NCBI GenBank assembly: GCA_039961735.1
Contig: JABRVX010000031.1
Coordinates: 16,287-80,286, forward strand
From: Fimbriimonadia bacterium
GTDB taxonomy: Bacteria; Armatimonadota; Fimbriimonadia; Fimbriimonadales; JABRVX01
Direction of reading: 5' to 3'
DNA: 64,000 nucleotides
Positions 61,525-64,000 of this stretch are shown one piece after another; within the stretch, counting starts at the first letter, position 1, and every line of letters starts with the position of its first letter. The notes beneath the pieces are model-generated. The model did not search any database. It was not told the origin of the DNA and saw only the letters and a program-made list of their open reading frames with translations. The position numbers were made by a program, and so were the translations under genes.

Positions 61525-62490
61525 CTACTTCGGATCCTCGTACAGCACCGTCACGTATAACCACTGCTTCGTGTCCTTTAGGCGAAGACGGACGTCTGCC
61601 GCCTTACCGTGCAAGAAGTCGCTGGGGCCCACCACGGCCTGATCCACATACCGCATCACCGGCTTCACCTTGTACGCCTGTATGCGCCCAGGTACCGACT
61701 CCCATTGAGGGTCAACCCTGCCGTCCGTCCTCTTCAGGTGATAGTAGGGGTCCCACTTGTCAGTCGGTATCAACATCACCGGAACTGCTTCCTCGAGTTC
61801 TACGCGGCACGCCTGCCGCTCGTCGTATCGGCTGCCCGGTTGTCCTTCATTCTCATAAGTCTGATCCGGGAAAACCCTAGGTGCGCGTCGCAGCGCACCC
61901 TCGATGAGAGCACGTTCTGATTGCGTCACGCTCGCAGCCGGCCTCCACTCGCGCTCGTAATAGGTTGCACCCTCGTCTACCACTCTGCGAAACTCCTGCT
62001 TGGCCAACACCTGCCACGCGGCAAAACCAAGCCTCAGATCGGCGTTCGGCGTGACGAAGATCTCGCACTCGTTGCCATCGAGGTCGAGACCGCGCAGCTG
62101 CAGGAGACGTCCGTTCAGATCCCGCGGCAGGCGGAAGTGATCAGCGAGCAGCACGGAACCGTCCCGTAGGCCCACGAAGAAAGGTGAGCTGACAGGGGGC
62201 TCGAGTGTGATGAGGGGGTCTTTCCGAAAGTGGATGTATGCGCAGGGCTCGTGAAGAGCCCGACACAGCATCTCGCTGATGTCCGGGTAGTCATCCGGCC
62301 GCAAGAGCGTGTTGCCCACTAGGAACCACTTGACCTCATCCAAGCTCTTTGGGGCGAGCTCGGCTGCTACGAGCGGTCCTTTCGTTGGCACATCCCGGGC
62401 AGCTGCCTTAGCGTCTCTTCCCGCTGCCACGTACCAGCCTGCTGCCACCACTACTGCGGTGATCAGTCCTACCACAACCCATTTCCACAC
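61525..62490 (-). CDS. Membrane-anchored hypothetical protein
   Basis: 321 residues. One N-terminal transmembrane helix (MWKWVVVGLITAVVVAAGWYVA) is followed by an extracytoplasmic domain of about 295 residues, with LVGNTLLRPDDYPDISEMLC and LRGLDLDGNECEIFV. No family recognised. The GTG start at 62490 follows AGGAGGTGAGG. It lies 17 bases downstream of the caspase-like gene and probably shares its promoter. Confidence 0.72.
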   Translation of the reverse strand: MWKWVVVGLITAVVVAAGWYVAAGRDAKAAARDVPTKGPLVAAELAPKSLDEVKWFLVGNTLLRPDDYPDISEMLCRALHEPCAYIHFRKDPLITLEPPVSSPFFVGLRDGSVLLADHFRLPRDLNGRLLQLRGLDLDGNECEIFVTPNADLRLGFAAWQVLAKQEFRRVVDEGATYYEREWRPAASVTQSERALIEGALRRAPRVFPDQTYENEGQPGSRYDERQACRVELEEAVPVMLIPTDKWDPYYHLKRTDGRVDPQWESVPGRIQAYKVKPVMRYVDQAVVGPSDFLHGKAADVRLRLKDTKQWLYVTVLYEDPK

Positions 62491-62506
62491 CGTGCCTCAC
62501 CTCCTC

Positions 62507-63775
62507 TCACCGCAAGTCCGACATCTTGAGGCCGTCGTAGTACTTGCCTATCCCTGACCTCCACGTGTCGGTGAATACTCGGATGTTGTAGAATGGGGGA
62601 CACACCGTAAGCCAGTCGCCTTCGATGTATGGCGGTCCGGCAAAGTCATTAGTGACCGCGCCTTGGTTGGCGAGCCAAGTCATCACAGCGCCGATAGTAT
62701 GCAAGGTGCCGCTTTGTTCCGAAAAGCGGCTAAAGAAAAGGCGCACCATGTCGTAGTAGGGCTCGTTGACATAGCCGTATCCGAAATACCCCATGTAGTA
62801 GCACGCCGGATCGATGTTAACGTGTGGGTTCCTGATCCGAAAACCGAAATGGGCAAGGTCGTTCATGTATGTGTCGCTGACGTTGCGCCACGAGGCCGGG
62901 TCCTTGATGTTGGTCGGTATGATGCCGGCGTTGCGGCGTCCAGTGCCACAGGCGTCTAGCCACACGAGTCGGAGCCTGCCTTCGCGGATATTCAAGGGCT
63001 CCATGACCTGCCGATTCACAGAGATCACCGCGTCACCGGGTGCCCACCCCGGTAATGTCGGCTGCCACTGCCGCAACTCGAAGGACGTTGACGGTTTGCG
63101 CGGCTGTCCGTCGACTAGCCAATGGTTGCCGTGGGTGTTTGCGTAGAACGCTCGGATATATGACGTCTGAAGGAAGGACGCCACTCCAGGGCGGTCCTGA
63201 TCCGGCCCGTAGTCATCCCAATACGCGTTCTCACGGTTGAAGACCTTCAGAGACACACCCGCGGCCTTGCACGCCGCGCGAATTGCTCTGAGCTTTCGCT
63301 GTCCCCAGGAGTTGGGTCCGCCGGGCATGTTGTTGACTGCAACGAAGCGGACGGTCCCTAGCCCGGAAAGGCTGACTTCCACACGCTTCGCCCTGCTCGC
63401 AATGGTCGGATCCTTGTCAATGAGTGTGATCGTGACCCAGTACGTGTCGTCCTCCACGCCCGTGCCGTACATGTCGGTGCCATCCCACTCATAGGCCACC
63501 ACTGGACTGGCGGACGGCGAGGTCCAGGTCTTCACGACGATGCCGGTCGAATCCTCTGCTACGTCAACGCGGAACCTCTGCGGCTCCTTGAGCTTGCACG
63601 CGAAAAGCACCGCCTCCCCGACGCTCGCGTTCAGCACGCACGCCTTGTAGGTGTACGCCGTGCCGTTGGTCGCCGAGGTGTCCAAGCACAGCCGCATCGG
63701 GGTCTCTCCGACGAGCGAGTAGTTGCCCCCGCCCGCCTTCCTATAGACGCGATACGGAGCGTAGGGGTTACCCAA
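62507..63775 (-). CDS. Secreted-type protein with FN3/FlgD-like Ig domains and a caspase-fold-like region
   Basis: 422 residues from a TTG at 63775. Residues 1-55 look like the end of a fibronectin type III domain (YRVYRKAGGGNYSLVGETP ... YTYKACVLNA). Residues about 65-135 resemble a FlgD-type Ig domain (YEWDGTDMYGTGVEDDTYWV). In the C-terminal half His215 (ANTHGNHWL) and Cys276 (RLVWLDACGTGR) have the strand-HG and strand-DAC context of caspase/gingipain-like proteases. The fold and activity are inferred. The N-terminus lacks a signal peptide and the upstream DNA holds remnants of one, so the coding start may be degraded. Confidence 0.6.
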   Translation of the reverse strand: MGNPYAPYRVYRKAGGGNYSLVGETPMRLCLDTSATNGTAYTYKACVLNASVGEAVLFACKLKEPQRFRVDVAEDSTGIVVKTWTSPSASPVVAYEWDGTDMYGTGVEDDTYWVTITLIDKDPTIASRAKRVEVSLSGLGTVRFVAVNNMPGGPNSWGQRKLRAIRAACKAAGVSLKVFNRENAYWDDYGPDQDRPGVASFLQTSYIRAFYANTHGNHWLVDGQPRKPSTSFELRQWQPTLPGWAPGDAVISVNRQVMEPLNIREGRLRLVWLDACGTGRRNAGIIPTNIKDPASWRNVSDTYMNDLAHFGFRIRNPHVNIDPACYYMGYFGYGYVNEPYYDMVRLFFSRFSEQSGTLHTIGAVMTWLANQGAVTNDFAGPPYIEGDWLTVCPPFYNIRVFTDTWRSGIGKYYDGLKMSDLR

Positions 63776-63921
63776 AGCCGATCTCCACGGTCACGGGGAT
63801 GTTTTCCGCCGAGGCCGTCCAGAACTCCAGGCTGACGGTGCCGGAGACGGCGGTCACTCCCTAGAGGCTAGAGGGAAGCAGCAGCCCTATGAGGGCCGTA
63901 CCCCCCCGAAAGCTCAGCCAT
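63776..63921 (-). pseudogene. Broken 5' end of the caspase-like gene
   Basis: An ATG at 63921 with AAAGGGGGTTAGC upstream starts MAELSGG; after the seven-base G run (63901-63907) a one-base shift would give TALIGLLLPSSL, a good signal peptide, then a TAG stop. Further on the same frame reads GVTAVSGTVSLEFWTAS, a beta-domain start typical of secreted Armatimonadota-like proteins, until a TAA that overlaps the TTG at 63775. All three interruptions suggest decay or sequencing error. Confidence 0.45.
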
Positions 63922-63965
63922 GCTAACCCCCTTTGTGCCCTTCGGCTGATAGTGGGCACGCTACC

Positions 63966-63994
63966 AAGATAGCAAAACCCCCGGCCCTTGTCAA
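63966..63994 (-). promoter_or_regulatory. Strong promoter of the caspase-like gene region
   Basis: On the minus strand TTGACA (63989-63994), 17-base spacer, TATCTT (63966-63971), about 45 bases upstream of the ATG at 63921. Confidence 0.65.
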
Positions 63995-64000
63995 GCCTTG

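Overview
The window comes from the chromosome of a GC-rich (about 60% or more), free-living, saccharolytic diderm bacterium. Supporting signs are an RND efflux permease, an SLH-domain protein, a small beta-barrel-like secreted protein, H-X9-DG type pseudopilin, lipoproteins, Tat-exported molybdoenzyme and many TTG/GTG starts. This gene mix is typical of the Armatimonadota (Fimbriimonas-like) and neighbouring phyla; the phylum assignment is inference, not something the sequence proves. I see no rRNA, tRNA, CRISPR array, phage or intact insertion sequence.

Layout. 1-615: 3' end of an RND efflux permease. 617-3377 (minus): murA-mreB-SLH protein, a cell-envelope operon. 3522-4247: orphan lipoprotein. 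4271-8808: sugar ABC transporter (binding protein, one-polypeptide MalF-MalG permease, MsmK/UgpC-type ATPase, tiny membrane protein). 8835-9034: promoter, perfect dyad and structured leader. 9092-14589: complete histidine-to-glutamate pathway as convergent hutH-hutG and hutU-hutI, with tag upstream of hutU. 15319-16797: guaB. 17329-20697: GH38 alpha-mannosidase-like enzyme. 20839-22789: HtpX protease and TerC-family metal exporter. 22993-26827: ferredoxin, URO-D-family protein, pseudopilin, fucose/arabinose isomerase-family enzyme. 27043-33670: gpsA, DUF4127, hsp20, lon, wecG-type glycosyltransferase, fmdB-type zinc ribbon, probably one transcription unit. 33766-36193: DUF3352 protein and secreted hypothetical protein. 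36354-40266: PaoABC-like molybdenum aldehyde oxidoreductase plus a six-cysteine small protein. 40429-40959: beta-barrel-like protein. 41070-44878: second sugar ABC system in which the binding protein is fused to the first permease and no ATPase is encoded. 45059-46626 (minus): molybdate-type MerR-Mop regulator, queD, queE. 46714-48672: cytochrome b/HdrD-like fusion. 49012-53494: xylulokinase, URO-D methyltransferase, corrinoid-activating ASKHA protein. 53491-58311 (minus): YHS lipoprotein, then infC-rpmI-rplT-pheS-pheT. 58509-62490: mrp, GYF_2-TM2 protein, pyrD, anchored hypothetical. 62507-63921: caspase-fold-like protein whose 5' end looks broken.

How the parts fit. Sugar uptake (two ABC systems probably sharing the ATPase at 7550), alpha-mannoside cleavage, an isomerase and xylulokinase point to plant-polysaccharide or glycoprotein-sugar scavenging; the hut block feeds on histidine. 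Molybdenum biology (aldehyde oxidoreductase plus a Mop-domain regulator) and cobalamin methyl-transfer biology (two URO-D proteins and one reductive activator) are the main accessory redox themes. The most unusual points are the fused transporter architectures, the structured hut leader with a perfect 7-1-7 dyad, PheT without its tRNA-binding OB domain, several genes that look leaderless, a 26-bp tandem repeat, and a caspase-like gene with a degraded N-terminus and a duplicated C-terminal scrap nearby.
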